Source: an uncultured Clostridia bacterium (GTDB lineage Bacteria; Bacillota; Clostridia; Christensenellales; Pumilibacteraceae). Taken from it: 64,000 bases of DNA. Made by a program: the position numbers and the translations under genes. The stretch's first letter is position 1; each line of letters begins with the position of its first letter. The notes under the pieces were generated by a model that saw only the letters and a list, made by a program, of their open reading frames with translations, did no database searches and was not told where the DNA came from. The stretch spans positions 62,001-126,000 of the forward strand of contig CAMUKG010000003.1 of assembly GCA_947089425.1 (NCBI GenBank), read 5' to 3'. Below are positions 42,720-52,541 of this stretch, one piece after another.

Positions 42720-43506
42720 ACCCGACCGAACGTTTGCGGTTAATCGCAGCGTGGGTTATGAATCGGTGCTCGAACACAATCACAGCTTTGTGGAACTCGT
42801 TTATGTTGAGAGCGGAACGGCAATGCAAAAAATAGGGTTCGAGAGCATGAAACTCAAAAAGGGCGACGTGTTTGTTATTGCGGACGACAGCAAACATTCC
42901 ATTCGTCCGAGTTGCGAAGAAAGCAATTTTCGGATTATCAACGTGATTTTCGAAAAAGAGTTTATAGATGTTGACTATTCGGCGTTTTTGCCTTGCTTTC
43001 CCGCCAACTTTCACGACGACAGCGAAACGGTGAAATTTATCAAAAAATGCTACGACGAATACGAAACGCGCACCGAAAACTTCGAGTGGAGAATACGGGG
43101 ATATATTTACCTAATACTCGCGTCGGTGGCGGAAGCGATTTCACGCACCAAGCAACGAAGCCACCGAAATCACAGAGGAGACTACGTTCATGCGGCTACG
43201 GCGTTCATGCACGAGAATTTTGCGCAAAAGCTTACGCTCGAAGACGTTGCGGCAAGCGTGGGGCTTACGAGCGGTTATTTGCAAAGACTGTTTCGGCAAG
43301 AGAGAAACACGTCGGTGGTGGAGTATCTGCTTCGCTACCGAGTGGAGCAAGCTTGCAAAATGCTTATGGAAACGGATGAAACGGTGTATGAAATAAGTAG
43401 GGAAATAGGTTTTTCGGACGTTAAAAACTTTCATTATTATTTCAAAAAAATGTTCGGCGTAACGCCCAACGAGTTTCGCAAAACACATAGCGAAGAGAGG
43501 ACTTGA
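42694..43506 (+). CDS. AraC-family transcriptional regulator
   Basis: The 270-residue protein has an N-terminal cupin-like ligand domain (LEHNHSFVELVYVESGTAMQ, LKKGDVFVIADDSKHSI). The C-terminal double helix-turn-helix shows LTLEDVAASVGLTSGYLQRLFRQE and ETVYEISREIGFSDVKNFHYYFKKMFGVTPNEFRK. Such proteins sense a sugar and activate nearby use genes. It overlaps the preceding gene and lies just before the ABC transporter, so it most likely controls this locus. GGGGAAAG precedes the chosen ATG; the alternative ATG five codons later would give nearly the same protein. Confidence 0.92.
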   Translation: MQFNMKMFEPDRTFAVNRSVGYESVLEHNHSFVELVYVESGTAMQKIGFESMKLKKGDVFVIADDSKHSIRPSCEESNFRIINVIFEKEFIDVDYSAFLPCFPANFHDDSETVKFIKKCYDEYETRTENFEWRIRGYIYLILASVAEAISRTKQRSHRNHRGDYVHAATAFMHENFAQKLTLEDVAASVGLTSGYLQRLFRQERNTSVVEYLLRYRVEQACKMLMETDETVYEISREIGFSDVKNFHYYFKKMFGVTPNEFRKTHSEERT

Positions 43507-43544
43507 AATGTTGAATAACTTTTGTGAAAAGGAGGCTACGCCAA

Positions 43545-45026
43545 ATGATTGATTCGAGCACTTTGGCATTATCCGCGAACACCGCGCCGAAAAAACGCAC
43601 GTTCCGCGAAAAATTCGATTCCTCGCCTAACATTTTGCGCGGCGGAATTGCGGCGGCGTGCGCGCTTGCGGCAATACTTATTTTGGTTTTCGCGCCCATA
43701 TTCACGTTCGGCGACGAATCGGTGTCGCTCAGCGTTGGCATCGGCTTTTTCGCGCTATTGAAGGCGCTCGCGGGCGGCGGCGCGTATGAAATCGAACACG
43801 TCGAATTCGGAACGCTTTCGGTAATAGTTCCCTCAGTAGCCGCAACGCTCGTGCTCATCACTTTTGCGCTGTGGCTCGCGTGCCTTATCTTGGGTGTTTT
43901 GAGTGCGTTCGGCAAACTCGGCGGAAAAGACAGAATCGTGCTTGCGTCGGCAAACTTCGCGGCTTTCGCTTGGCAAGCGATTACGTTCGTAGTTCTTATT
44001 GCGTCCAAAAGTTTGAAAGCCGAAAATATTTACGGAGAGCAAACGGCGTTTTACCGCACGTTTTCGCTTACCGCAACTTATTTGGTGTGTATGCTGTTGT
44101 CGCTCATTGCGGGCGGGTGCTCGCTCGGAGTAAACGGCAAAAACGTGAAAAACGTGCGGCGTTACAAGCTTATGTATTTGTTCTTGCTTCCCGCCGCCGT
44201 GCTCGTGGTTATTTATAACCTTTATCCCATGCTTCTCTCGTTCTGCTTATCGCTTAAAGATTACGTTATTGCCGACGGAATTTGGGGAAGCGCATGGGTG
44301 GGCTTTAAAAACTTTAAAACGATTTTCGTGGACCCCGACATGTTGCGCATTATAGGAAACACTATTCTTATAAGCGTGCTCAGAATGGTTATATCAATTA
44401 TTCCGCCCATAATTTTGGCGGTTATGCTGTTCGACATGGGCGCGAGAAAGGTGCGCAAGGGAATACAGACGATTATATATATTCCGCACTTTTTCAGTTG
44501 GGTTGTGGTGTACGCAATAGCCTACGCTTTCGTGAACCCCGACGGACTCCTTAACAATCTTTTCAGCGGAGACGTGCACATACTTGCCAACGAGAGCGCG
44601 TTTATACCCATGCTTTTAATCACTGATTTGTGGAAAGAATGCGGCTGGGGCACAATCCTCTACATGGCGGCGCTCACTAACGTTGACCCGAGCTTACACG
44701 AGGCGGCGGCAATCGACGGCGCGGGTCCCGTGAAAAGACTGTTTAAAATCACGTTGCCTTCGATTACGCCAACCATTGTTTTCACCACCGTTATGGCTGT
44801 GGGCAATCTGCTTAAAGGCGCGGGCTACGAGCAAATAATGCTTTTCGGCTCCGACATTATGAAGAGCGCGCAAGTTATCGACACATGGGTTGTGTGGAGA
44901 GGACTGCAACGGCTTCAATACGGTTTGGGCGCGGCGGTGTCGTTCTTCCAATCGTTTATAGGAATGCTAATGGTAATCGGATGCAACGCGCTTTCAAAGC
45001 GTTGGGTGGGCGTATCGCTGTATTGA
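43545..45026 (+). CDS. sugar ABC transporter permease, LplB-type with extra N-terminal TM domain
   Basis: The 493-residue permease has a normal LplB-like module from about residue 200 onward: YKLMYLFLLPAAVLVVIYNLYPM, VGFKNFKTIF and the EAA loop HEAAAIDGAGPVKRLFKITLP. Before it are about 195 additional residues with four predicted membrane helices, which LplB relatives (about 300 residues) lack. The extra part matches no domain I recognise. The ATG at 43545 has GGAGG nine bases upstream; the GTG at 43524 is within that site. It works with the next permease and the binding protein. No ATPase gene is present; a shared MsmX-type ATPase elsewhere is expected from family knowledge. Confidence 0.88.
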   Translation: MIDSSTLALSANTAPKKRTFREKFDSSPNILRGGIAAACALAAILILVFAPIFTFGDESVSLSVGIGFFALLKALAGGGAYEIEHVEFGTLSVIVPSVAATLVLITFALWLACLILGVLSAFGKLGGKDRIVLASANFAAFAWQAITFVVLIASKSLKAENIYGEQTAFYRTFSLTATYLVCMLLSLIAGGCSLGVNGKNVKNVRRYKLMYLFLLPAAVLVVIYNLYPMLLSFCLSLKDYVIADGIWGSAWVGFKNFKTIFVDPDMLRIIGNTILISVLRMVISIIPPIILAVMLFDMGARKVRKGIQTIIYIPHFFSWVVVYAIAYAFVNPDGLLNNLFSGDVHILANESAFIPMLLITDLWKECGWGTILYMAALTNVDPSLHEAAAIDGAGPVKRLFKITLPSITPTIVFTTVMAVGNLLKGAGYEQIMLFGSDIMKSAQVIDTWVVWRGLQRLQYGLGAAVSFFQSFIGMLMVIGCNALSKRWVGVSLY

Positions 45027-45045
45027 GCGAAATCACGGAGGCAAT

Positions 45046-45933
45046 ATGATAAAAGGAAAAAGCGACAAAGCATATCAAGGCGTATGCGCGGCGGTGGCGA
45101 TAATATTCGCTCTTATCTGCCTGTATCCGCTTTTATACACGGTGTTTCTTTCGTTTTGCACCGAAAAAGAATGGCTCAATAGCAGCGGCGCGATTTGGTA
45201 TTTTCCCAAGCACCCTACGGGCGCGGCATACGTCAAAATTCTCGGTTCTACGGGAGTTGTGCTTCGCTCTTTGTGGGTATCGTTGGAGCGCACCTTGCTC
45301 GGTACCGTTCTCGGACTCGTAGTAAACGTTTTGGCGGCATACGCTCTTTCGCGCAAAGATTTGCCCGGCAAAGGCGTATTCGTGAAAGTTATGCTTCTCA
45401 CCATTCTGTTCAGCGGCGGACTTATTCCCACATACCTCACCATTCAGTCTACGGGACTCATCGATACGGTGTGGGCGCTCGTGGTTCCCGGTTTATTCTC
45501 GGCGTGGAACGTGCTCATTTTAAAGCAGTTCATGGAGGGCATTCCTCGCGAGCTCGAAGAGGCGGCGGAAGTGGACGGCGTTTCCACTGTGGGGAAACTG
45601 TTCTACATAATACTTCCCATGTCGAAGGCGGTGCTCTCGGCGATTTGCATGTTTACAATAGTGGGGCACTGGAACAACTGGTTCGACGTGAGTATTTACA
45701 TTAAAGACCCCAAGCTGTGGACTCTTCAATACTATGTTAAAGTGAATTTCGACAACACGGCGGGACTCGACCAAGGCAAGCTCGACTTTTTAATCGGACA
45801 GGGTTCGGCGGTTAGTTCTATAACCATGAAAATGGCTCTCACCGTAATATCGGTTGTGCCCATGCTGATTATATATCCGTTTTTTCAAAAGTACTTTACG
45901 CAGGGCGTTTATATCGGCGCCGTTAAAGGATAA
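45046..45933 (+). CDS. sugar ABC transporter permease, YtcP/LplC type
   Basis: The 295-residue permease has six membrane helices and the family pattern. It starts with a helix ending LYPLLYTVFLSFCTE. Conserved PTGAAYVKIL, GLIPTYL, and the EAA loop EELEEAAEVDGVSTVGKLFYIILPMSK follow, and it ends FQKYFTQGVYIGAVKG, the typical YtcP/LplC tail. It forms the channel with the preceding LplB-type permease. GGAGGC lies before the ATG, and the gap to the previous gene is 19 nt. Confidence 0.92.
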   Translation: MIKGKSDKAYQGVCAAVAIIFALICLYPLLYTVFLSFCTEKEWLNSSGAIWYFPKHPTGAAYVKILGSTGVVLRSLWVSLERTLLGTVLGLVVNVLAAYALSRKDLPGKGVFVKVMLLTILFSGGLIPTYLTIQSTGLIDTVWALVVPGLFSAWNVLILKQFMEGIPRELEEAAEVDGVSTVGKLFYIILPMSKAVLSAICMFTIVGHWNNWFDVSIYIKDPKLWTLQYYVKVNFDNTAGLDQGKLDFLIGQGSAVSSITMKMALTVISVVPMLIIYPFFQKYFTQGVYIGAVKG

Positions 45934-45963
45934 AAACAAAACCAAATTAAGGAGAAAAATATT

Positions 45964-47631
45964 ATGAGAAAAAAGTTTGCTAAAATTGCGGCTCTTATTA
46001 TGGGCGTAGTTTGCTGTTTTGCGGCAACGGGTTGCGACGACGTGAGTTCTAAAAAACCGTCGAACAACGCGCACTCCGTTAAAATGCTCGTTTCGGGCTA
46101 CGTGAATTTACCCACCGACGAGAGCGACCCCTATCGCAAATGGGTGCGTGACAATTACGGTCTCGACGTTAAACTTACGGCTGTGGGCAACCTTTCGGGC
46201 ACGGCGGTTGCGGAATTTGCGTCTAACGACAAGCCCGACATTGTCGTGTTCGACAACATGAACGAATACGCCACAATCGCGGAGCAAAAAGTGCTCTTGG
46301 AAGACTGGACGCCTTATCTTTCGCAAATGCCCAACGCGTCGAAAATCGTGAATATGAAAGACGCGGGCAATCCTACGGGCGATTCGGTGGCAAAGCAGAT
46401 GATGAGCGACGGCGAAAAGCTTAAAGGCGTGTGGACTCTTCCCGACACTCCCACTTGGTCGCTTAAAATTCGCGAAGACTGGGCGGAGGAATACCGCGCT
46501 ACCACTACGGGCGGTTCGAATTATCCTGCAGGAAATACGGCTACAAACGGCGGAGCTTGGCAACCGCTCACGCCCGAAGACCTTATAAATTTTGCACGCT
46601 GGATAAAAGCCAACAAACCTAATTGCTATGCGTTTACTTCGGCGGGCAATCAATCTTCGCTCGGAACGCTCGGAAACTGGCTTCCCTTAATGTGGGGCAC
46701 CGTTGCCGAACTTCCTTACGGCGCTTACGTAACGCAAGACAACAAAGTGTCTTTCCCCGTAGTTGACGGCTCGCACGAACAATATATAAACTACTTAAAG
46801 CAAATTTGCGACGAGCAACTCATAGACCCCTCGTGGTATGTGCAAAGCTGGGAAAGTAAGACCAAAACGAAACAAGGGCTTATAGGAATAGAATGGTATC
46901 CCGGTTCGATTACAATGGAAACGCAACTGAACAACGAGGGCAAAGACACCGTTAACTGGTGGAAAACTTACGCTCTTCCTTGCGCGGAAGGGTACGACGG
47001 CGGCTATATGCCTATGGAAGGCTACGTGGGTAAAATTATTTGCGTATCCAAACGCGCGGCGCTCAATAAAGAAAAGATGAACGCCATTGTTAAGTTTATC
47101 GACGATTGCCTCGTTTACTTCGACGAGAGCAAAGGCGAATACGTTCGTCCCGCTGGCTACGACGCGCTTCGTTGGGGCGTGGGAGTGGAAAACGGTTGCG
47201 AGTATAAAGACATAGAGGGAAGCGACTACAAATACGTTAACACGTCCGACACCGACGAACACAAATTTTATCGCAACACAACGCAAGGCGCGGGCGCTTA
47301 CGACTGGGGCGCGTGGATTGCCACCACCAAAGACGGCGTTATTCAGGGTAGCACCGAGCAAGTAGACGCGATTACGAAAAAGGTGGTGGAGCACAATTCC
47401 ATTACCGCCAAAATGAAGTCTAAGGTGCAAATAGGAAGCTCCTTAAACCTCGACGCCACAAAAGTGAAAGACCTTAACACCAACCAAATTCGTTGGGAAT
47501 ACGGCTATGTTTCGGGAAGCAAAGTGGACTCTTACACAACTTTCCTCAATAAGTGGAAAACGCAATGGGGCGGCAACGATTTGCTCGTTGAAGCCGAAAA
47601 CCAGTTTAGAGAATTCGGAATTTTAAAATAA
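45964..47631 (+). CDS. extracellular sugar-binding lipoprotein (LplA-like)
   Basis: The 555-residue protein starts MRKKFAKIAALIMGVVCC and has lipobox AATGC (Cys-24), then a short linker and a type-1 solute-binding fold (KMLVSGYVNLPTDESDPYRKW, KPDIVVFDNMNEY, WTLPDTPTWSLKIREDW). It is longer than typical binding proteins (400-450 residues) but like the LplA group. It captures the oligosaccharide outside the membrane for the two permeases just upstream. An AAGGAG site precedes the ATG. A strong hairpin downstream probably gives it higher mRNA stability than its neighbours. Confidence 0.9.
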   Translation: MRKKFAKIAALIMGVVCCFAATGCDDVSSKKPSNNAHSVKMLVSGYVNLPTDESDPYRKWVRDNYGLDVKLTAVGNLSGTAVAEFASNDKPDIVVFDNMNEYATIAEQKVLLEDWTPYLSQMPNASKIVNMKDAGNPTGDSVAKQMMSDGEKLKGVWTLPDTPTWSLKIREDWAEEYRATTTGGSNYPAGNTATNGGAWQPLTPEDLINFARWIKANKPNCYAFTSAGNQSSLGTLGNWLPLMWGTVAELPYGAYVTQDNKVSFPVVDGSHEQYINYLKQICDEQLIDPSWYVQSWESKTKTKQGLIGIEWYPGSITMETQLNNEGKDTVNWWKTYALPCAEGYDGGYMPMEGYVGKIICVSKRAALNKEKMNAIVKFIDDCLVYFDESKGEYVRPAGYDALRWGVGVENGCEYKDIEGSDYKYVNTSDTDEHKFYRNTTQGAGAYDWGAWIATTKDGVIQGSTEQVDAITKKVVEHNSITAKMKSKVQIGSSLNLDATKVKDLNTNQIRWEYGYVSGSKVDSYTTFLNKWKTQWGGNDLLVEAENQFREFGILK

Positions 47632-47636
47632 TGTTG

Positions 47637-47687
47637 TTAATAACGCGCAAACGCGCTTTTGCCGAAAGGCGGGTTTGCGCGTATTAA
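47637..47687 (+). other. mRNA stem-loop after the binding-protein gene
   Basis: TTAATA-A-CGCGCAAAC pairs with GTTTGCGCGTATTAA (15 pairs, one bulge), with an inner TGCC/GGCG hairpin. No U-run follows. Hairpins of this kind often protect the binding-protein part of the mRNA. Confidence 0.65.
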
Positions 47688-47714
47688 AAATAAAAGAAGA
47701 GAGGGCTAATAACT

Positions 47715-49883
47715 ATGAAAGAGATGAGAAGAAGAACTATGCTATTGAGTTCCGTGTGCGTGGCCGTGCTGCTTGCGGCAGTGCTCGCGCTTTGCGGAAC
47801 GGGGGTTGAGGGAGCTTCGCGCGCGAGCGCCGCAGAAAACGAGAGCGCGCCCACAACGGTAACTTACGATTTCACTTCCGCCGAACAACTTAACGATTTT
47901 GCGACTTTTTGGTCGAGCGGAGACTGTTCGAGCGGAGCCGAAAGCAAACAGTTTTCGGAGCATTGGTCGCACGACGCGACTGCGGGAAAAGTGGTTAGCG
48001 CCACCGCTCACGGAAGTAATCAGGGTTGGACAAATATAGCCCAACTTGTGCTTACAAAATACAAGTTTACCAACTTTGAAGCCGAAATTCAAATCAATCA
48101 TGCAAGCGGTTCGCAAGGCGGATGGATGGGATTACAATTTTGGAAAGCGGCTAATTCTTCCGCAGGACGCAAGGGCGGTTACTTTGCTTTTATACAAAGG
48201 GAAGGGCATGTTACTTTGTGGAACGACGGAGAAGGCGGATACGACAATAATACCTATGAGGGTAGAGCAAATAACTTTGACAATAGCGTTACTTCGCTTT
48301 TGACTGTGCGGATTGTTGGCAAAGATTTTTCCGTGAAACTTACTTCGCTTGACGGACAAACCGAATATGCCAAAAAGGAAGGCACGCTCACGCAAGACAT
48401 GCTTCCGAATACGGGTTTGGTTTCGCTCACGAGTTGCGACGACCAACACGAATTCCATTCATTTAAAATAACGAATTTAAACGGAGAGGGCAACCCCATT
48501 CCTTTGGAAGAGATTATAAAACTCGATAGTCTTACGCTCGACAAAACCGTAACTTCGGTGAAAGAGGGAGAAACTATTGAGCTCGGCTACACGCTCGACC
48601 CCGTTTCGGCAACGGGAAAAGTGGACGTGAACTGGGCTTCGAGCGATACTTCGGTTGCAGTAGTAAGAAACGGCAAAATCACGGGGCTCAAAGCGGGCGC
48701 CGCGAAAATTACCGCAACCGTCGCAATCGACGCGACTAAAACCGACAGCTTAGACATTACGGTTACTGCCGCCGACAAGACAACTCACTATTTCACGTTC
48801 GAAAACGAAGAGGTGATGAGCGAATTCACTGCGTCGTTCGTTGAAAGCGCAAGCAAAGACGGCGGAGCCGAAGAGTACGGCGAGCACTGGACGGTTGACG
48901 GCGGACTTTTGAAGAGAAAGAATTTTCCCGAAAGCAACGATGCGGGCAATAACCATGCGTGCTTGTATTTGAACGACAGAGTCACCGACTATTTCGAAAC
49001 GACTCTCGTGTATCGCAATGCCGCCGACGCCAACGGTTGGTTCGGAATCGCTTCGGGCGCTCTTTTATACACGAAACGTTGCCAAGACGAAGGGCTCGGA
49101 ACGTTTATGCAATACGACGGAAAGCCTACCGTTTGGGGAAAAGGCACGGGCATAACCGAACTAACCGTTGCGAACTACGGCAAAACCGAGTGGCACATTT
49201 TGAGAGTGCGCGCCTACGGCGACACGGTGGAAATGTACCTCGACGACATGAGTGTTCCCGCGCTTACCAAGAGCGGACTTGAACTTAACAAAGGTAATGT
49301 GGGAATTCTCACTACGGGGCAAGGCGAATTTGAAATCCGCAGTTTCGAATTCAAATATCTTGACGAAAACGGCGACGTTATAGATTTTTCTGATATAGAA
49401 AGCATTGCAATAAAGAACAAAATTCAAAAAGCTACTGTGGGCGAAACTTTCACGCTCGAAATCGAAACTACGCCCGCCACCGACAAAACGCTCGAATATT
49501 CTTTCTCCACGTCGGACAGCAACGTGGCGTTCGTGAGCGGCAACACTTTGCGGTTTATTACCGACGGCGAAGTTACGGTAACGGTAGTGTGCACCAAAGA
49601 CAAGCGGCTTACCGACTCTATGACCGTAACTGTGGAGAAAAAGGCTGAGCCCGAAAAACCGCCCGTAGAACCCGAAAACCCCGATGATAAAGACCCCGAA
49701 GAACCCGACGATAAAAACCCCGACGACGGAAAAACCGAACCCGACACAAACGGGGGGGGGACTTCGAAAAAGGGCTGTAAGTCGGCGGTAGCGACAAGCG
49801 CGCCTTTCGCGCTCGCGGCGCTTGCTCTCACGGGAGCGGCGGTTCTTCTCGGAAAGAAAAAAAGAACGAACGAAAACAAATAG
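47715..49883 (+). CDS. surface protein: two laminin-G-like domains, two Ig-like domains, Gly-Cys tail
   Basis: The 722-residue protein has a signal peptide (MLLSSVCVAVLLAAVLAL, cleaved near ASAAEN). It repeats a pair of domains. Residues 45-255 and 355-555 are concanavalin/laminin-G-like (TNFEAEIQINHASGSQGGWMGLQFW, EFHSFKITNL; DYFETTLVYRNAADANGWFGI, EFEIRSFEF). Each is followed by a BIG2-type Ig domain (VNWASSDTSVAVVRNGKITGLKAG; FSTSDSNVAFVSG). A Pro/Glu/Asp-rich linker precedes the tail KKGCKSAVATS, a membrane helix and GKKKR. A G9 tract (49752-49760) sits just before the tail; either one-base slip brings a stop within about 12 codons and removes the anchor. It probably binds glycan at the surface. 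Confidence 0.8.
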   Translation: MKEMRRRTMLLSSVCVAVLLAAVLALCGTGVEGASRASAAENESAPTTVTYDFTSAEQLNDFATFWSSGDCSSGAESKQFSEHWSHDATAGKVVSATAHGSNQGWTNIAQLVLTKYKFTNFEAEIQINHASGSQGGWMGLQFWKAANSSAGRKGGYFAFIQREGHVTLWNDGEGGYDNNTYEGRANNFDNSVTSLLTVRIVGKDFSVKLTSLDGQTEYAKKEGTLTQDMLPNTGLVSLTSCDDQHEFHSFKITNLNGEGNPIPLEEIIKLDSLTLDKTVTSVKEGETIELGYTLDPVSATGKVDVNWASSDTSVAVVRNGKITGLKAGAAKITATVAIDATKTDSLDITVTAADKTTHYFTFENEEVMSEFTASFVESASKDGGAEEYGEHWTVDGGLLKRKNFPESNDAGNNHACLYLNDRVTDYFETTLVYRNAADANGWFGIASGALLYTKRCQDEGLGTFMQYDGKPTVWGKGTGITELTVANYGKTEWHILRVRAYGDTVEMYLDDMSVPALTKSGLELNKGNVGILTTGQGEFEIRSFEFKYLDENGDVIDFSDIESIAIKNKIQKATVGETFTLEIETTPATDKTLEYSFSTSDSNVAFVSGNTLRFITDGEVTVTVVCTKDKRLTDSMTVTVEKKAEPEKPPVEPENPDDKDPEEPDDKNPDDGKTEPDTNGGGTSKKGCKSAVATSAPFALAALALTGAAVLLGKKKRTNENK

Positions 49884-49893
49884 TTAAATAAAA

Positions 49894-49956
49894 GTTCGGC
49901 TTTAAGCGCGACGGCGAATAACGACTGAAAATAGCGGTCGCGCTTAGACCCCGAAC
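49894..49956 (+). other. two-level intergenic stem-loop
   Basis: GTTCGG/CCGAAC form an outer stem and AAGCGCGAC/GTCGCGCTT a perfect 9-bp inner stem. It lies between the surface-protein gene and the next lipoprotein gene. Only GTAAAAAA follows, so partial attenuation or mRNA processing is more likely than full termination. Confidence 0.5.
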
Positions 49957-49987
49957 GTAAAAAATAGGAGGTAACAAAGACACAATC

Positions 49988-52534
49988 ATGCGAGGAAAAT
50001 TTTTAAAGGCGGCTTGCCTACTGCTCGCGGTAACTCTCGCTTGCGGAGCTATGGCGTGCGACAAAAAAGAGCCCGCGCCCGATTCGGGCACAAACACGGA
50101 GGTGAGCGGAACCATGAAAACCTACGACCTCAAAAACATCGAATACAAGGCAACGGAATCCGAGCAAAAGAGCAATCCTCGCCAAGTGAGCGTGTCGTTG
50201 CCGCCGCTTCCCGCGTTCTCTACGGGCGAGACGGTTACGGTGGGCGTGCATTTGCACGCCACTCTTGCTACCGTTCAAAATCCGAACGTATATTATTACG
50301 CGCTCGTTGACTGGGGCGACGGAACGTGGACGTATAACGGACCTTACGAATCGAAAGAGGGCGTGCCGCAACTCGAACACGCCTATAAAACGGCTGGCGA
50401 ATACCGCGTGAAAGCGGCGGCGGTGAATATTGCCGACGGCAAGCTTTACGGTTGGAGCGCCGAAGAAACTCTCTCGGTGAGCGGCTCTTATTCCGCGCCC
50501 TCGCCGATAAACAAATTAAAGCCGTTTTCGTCGTCCGTTCACGCAAATTCCGATTCGCTCGAAAGCATTTTAGACGGCAAAATTGCAACCAAAGTGAAAA
50601 CGGGCGAGGCGGCGGATTCTAACGTACAGGAATATATCGGGTTGATGTTCGACGACTTTTACCGCCTTAGTAGCTTGGAAATTCAATTCCCTACGGGCGA
50701 GGAGTATTTCCCGAGCAATATCGCGGTGGAATACACCACCGACGGCGGCGAAACGTGGTATTCGCTCCCTAAGTATTACTACCTTTACGACTACGAAATA
50801 GGCAGACATTTGCCGCTTATGCGTTTCCCCAACCCGCTCGGAGCGACTCTTTCGCTTCCTATGAACGGAATTGCGGCAAACGGCGTCAGGCTTTCGGCAA
50901 AGCTGTTCTTAATGGAAGAGCGCACTCTCGCGATAAGCGAAATGCGCGCCTACGGCGACAAAGAGCTTTTATTCTACACGGGCAAGGGCGGCACGTTCGA
51001 CGCCGACCTAAACAATATGTGGACTATTTTCGGAAGCGCCGCTACCGAGCCCATTGTGGCGGGCTCCGTTGCCAACTCGCGCACAAACCCGTCGCCTTTC
51101 CGCACAGGCTACGCCGAAATACTCTCAACCGAATGGGCTGAATGGAACGGACTCAAATTCAACTGGACAAACGAGACTGCGGCGAAAGAGGCATACCTTA
51201 ACCAACTTGTGAACATTCGTTGCGGCTCCGACGGTTGGAGCACCGACGACGGCTACGTGTGGGCTACCGCCGACAGCCCCAAGCATTTGGGCGAGCAGAA
51301 CCACTACACGCTCAATTCCATATTCATTATAGCGGCTCGCAACTATCTGCTTTCGGGCAATCAAACGCAAGTAACGCAAAACGGCGAAGTCGTCGACTTT
51401 ATGGACGCCCAAAACCGTAGCGGGCAAACAATGCGAGTTAAGCTCGAAAAAGCCATGAGCTACATGCTCAATACGCTCGACGGCAAAAACGGCATACTTA
51501 CCATTTTCGACCCCGCCAACGACGGAACTCCTAAGGGGAACGCGTCTAACTATTGGGACACTCACCGCGCGTTCGGTTTTAAGTCGGCTTATGAAAACGC
51601 GCTCTTCTATGCGTCGCTTGTGGCTATGGCGGATATAAAAGAATATTACGGAGAAACCGCCGAAGTACAAAAGTACACCGAGCTTGCGGCAAAGAGCAAA
51701 GAAGCGTATAACAAGCTGTTTTGGGACGACGCGAAAGGCAGATATATCACGTCGGTGAACATAAACGGCGAAAGAATCGATTTCGGCATGACTATGGTTA
51801 ACTACTATGCGGTTGCCTACGGACTTGCCGACAAGGAAAGAGCGGAAAAAATTTACGATTGGCTTGACGGCAAGCGCATTATAGCGGGCGATACCTCTAC
51901 GGGCGAGGATATATACGGCGAATTTGTGTATGCGGCGAGAAGCAACACGCTCGACGTTTCCTCTACGGGCTCGCCGTATTACTGGTGGGATCACGGCGGA
52001 CAGCTTCCTTGCACGCCGGGCACGTTCGGCGGCTACGGGCACCAAATGCAAAACGGCGGCACAATCTTCTATATTTCGTACTACGACATGCTCGGGCGCC
52101 TTTCGCAAATAGGAGCGGACAACGCGGCAGGCAGGTTCAACACCATTATGGACGAATTCCACAAAGACTCTTTGCGCCGCAACCGCTACATGTCGTTCGT
52201 GCAAAACGGCTCGCAAGGCGTGGGCGAATACAGCGAGGGCGTGATAGGCGAGTTCCCCGAGTCGGGACTTGTGCCGCTCACGTTTGTTACGGGTTTCTTG
52301 GGGCTCAACCCTTGCGCGCAAGGGCTCAAAATATCGCCCAAACTTCCCGCCGACTACGAGTTCGCGGGAGTGCGCGAGTACCGTTTCGGCAACCGCGTGT
52401 ATTCCATTCAGGCGGATAAGAGCGCGACTTCGCCCGAAGTTAAATTCGACGGCAACAAGTATTTCGTGCGCGTGCCCGCCGATAAAGAATACGTTATTAC
52501 GCTCGACAACAGACTCATCGAAATAAAAGGATAG
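49988..52534 (+). CDS. lipoprotein six-hairpin glycosidase with F5/8-like domain
   Basis: The 848-residue lipoprotein has lipobox GAMAC (Cys-19 to 20 region). A PKD-like beta domain follows (YYALVDWGDGTWTYNGPY, YKTAGEYRVKAAAVN), then a discoidin-like domain (LMFDDFYRLSSLEIQFP, VEYTTDGGETWYSLP). The C-terminal 500 residues are an (alpha/alpha)6 glycosidase-like barrel: ASNYWDTHRAFGFKSAYENALFYASL, DDAKGRYITSVN, STGSPYYWWDHGGQLPCTPGTFGGYG and QGVGEYSEGVIGEFPESGLVPL, with plausible acidic catalytic residues in YWDTHR and GEYSEG. It is surface-bound and likely trims the glycan before import. The exact GH family is uncertain; it resembles rhamnosidase/amylo-glucosidase barrels. Confidence 0.7.
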   Translation: MRGKFLKAACLLLAVTLACGAMACDKKEPAPDSGTNTEVSGTMKTYDLKNIEYKATESEQKSNPRQVSVSLPPLPAFSTGETVTVGVHLHATLATVQNPNVYYYALVDWGDGTWTYNGPYESKEGVPQLEHAYKTAGEYRVKAAAVNIADGKLYGWSAEETLSVSGSYSAPSPINKLKPFSSSVHANSDSLESILDGKIATKVKTGEAADSNVQEYIGLMFDDFYRLSSLEIQFPTGEEYFPSNIAVEYTTDGGETWYSLPKYYYLYDYEIGRHLPLMRFPNPLGATLSLPMNGIAANGVRLSAKLFLMEERTLAISEMRAYGDKELLFYTGKGGTFDADLNNMWTIFGSAATEPIVAGSVANSRTNPSPFRTGYAEILSTEWAEWNGLKFNWTNETAAKEAYLNQLVNIRCGSDGWSTDDGYVWATADSPKHLGEQNHYTLNSIFIIAARNYLLSGNQTQVTQNGEVVDFMDAQNRSGQTMRVKLEKAMSYMLNTLDGKNGILTIFDPANDGTPKGNASNYWDTHRAFGFKSAYENALFYASLVAMADIKEYYGETAEVQKYTELAAKSKEAYNKLFWDDAKGRYITSVNINGERIDFGMTMVNYYAVAYGLADKERAEKIYDWLDGKRIIAGDTSTGEDIYGEFVYAARSNTLDVSSTGSPYYWWDHGGQLPCTPGTFGGYGHQMQNGGTIFYISYYDMLGRLSQIGADNAAGRFNTIMDEFHKDSLRRNRYMSFVQNGSQGVGEYSEGVIGEFPESGLVPLTFVTGFLGLNPCAQGLKISPKLPADYEFAGVREYRFGNRVYSIQADKSATSPEVKFDGNKYFVRVPADKEYVITLDNRLIEIKG

Positions 52535-52541
52535 CAAAAAA

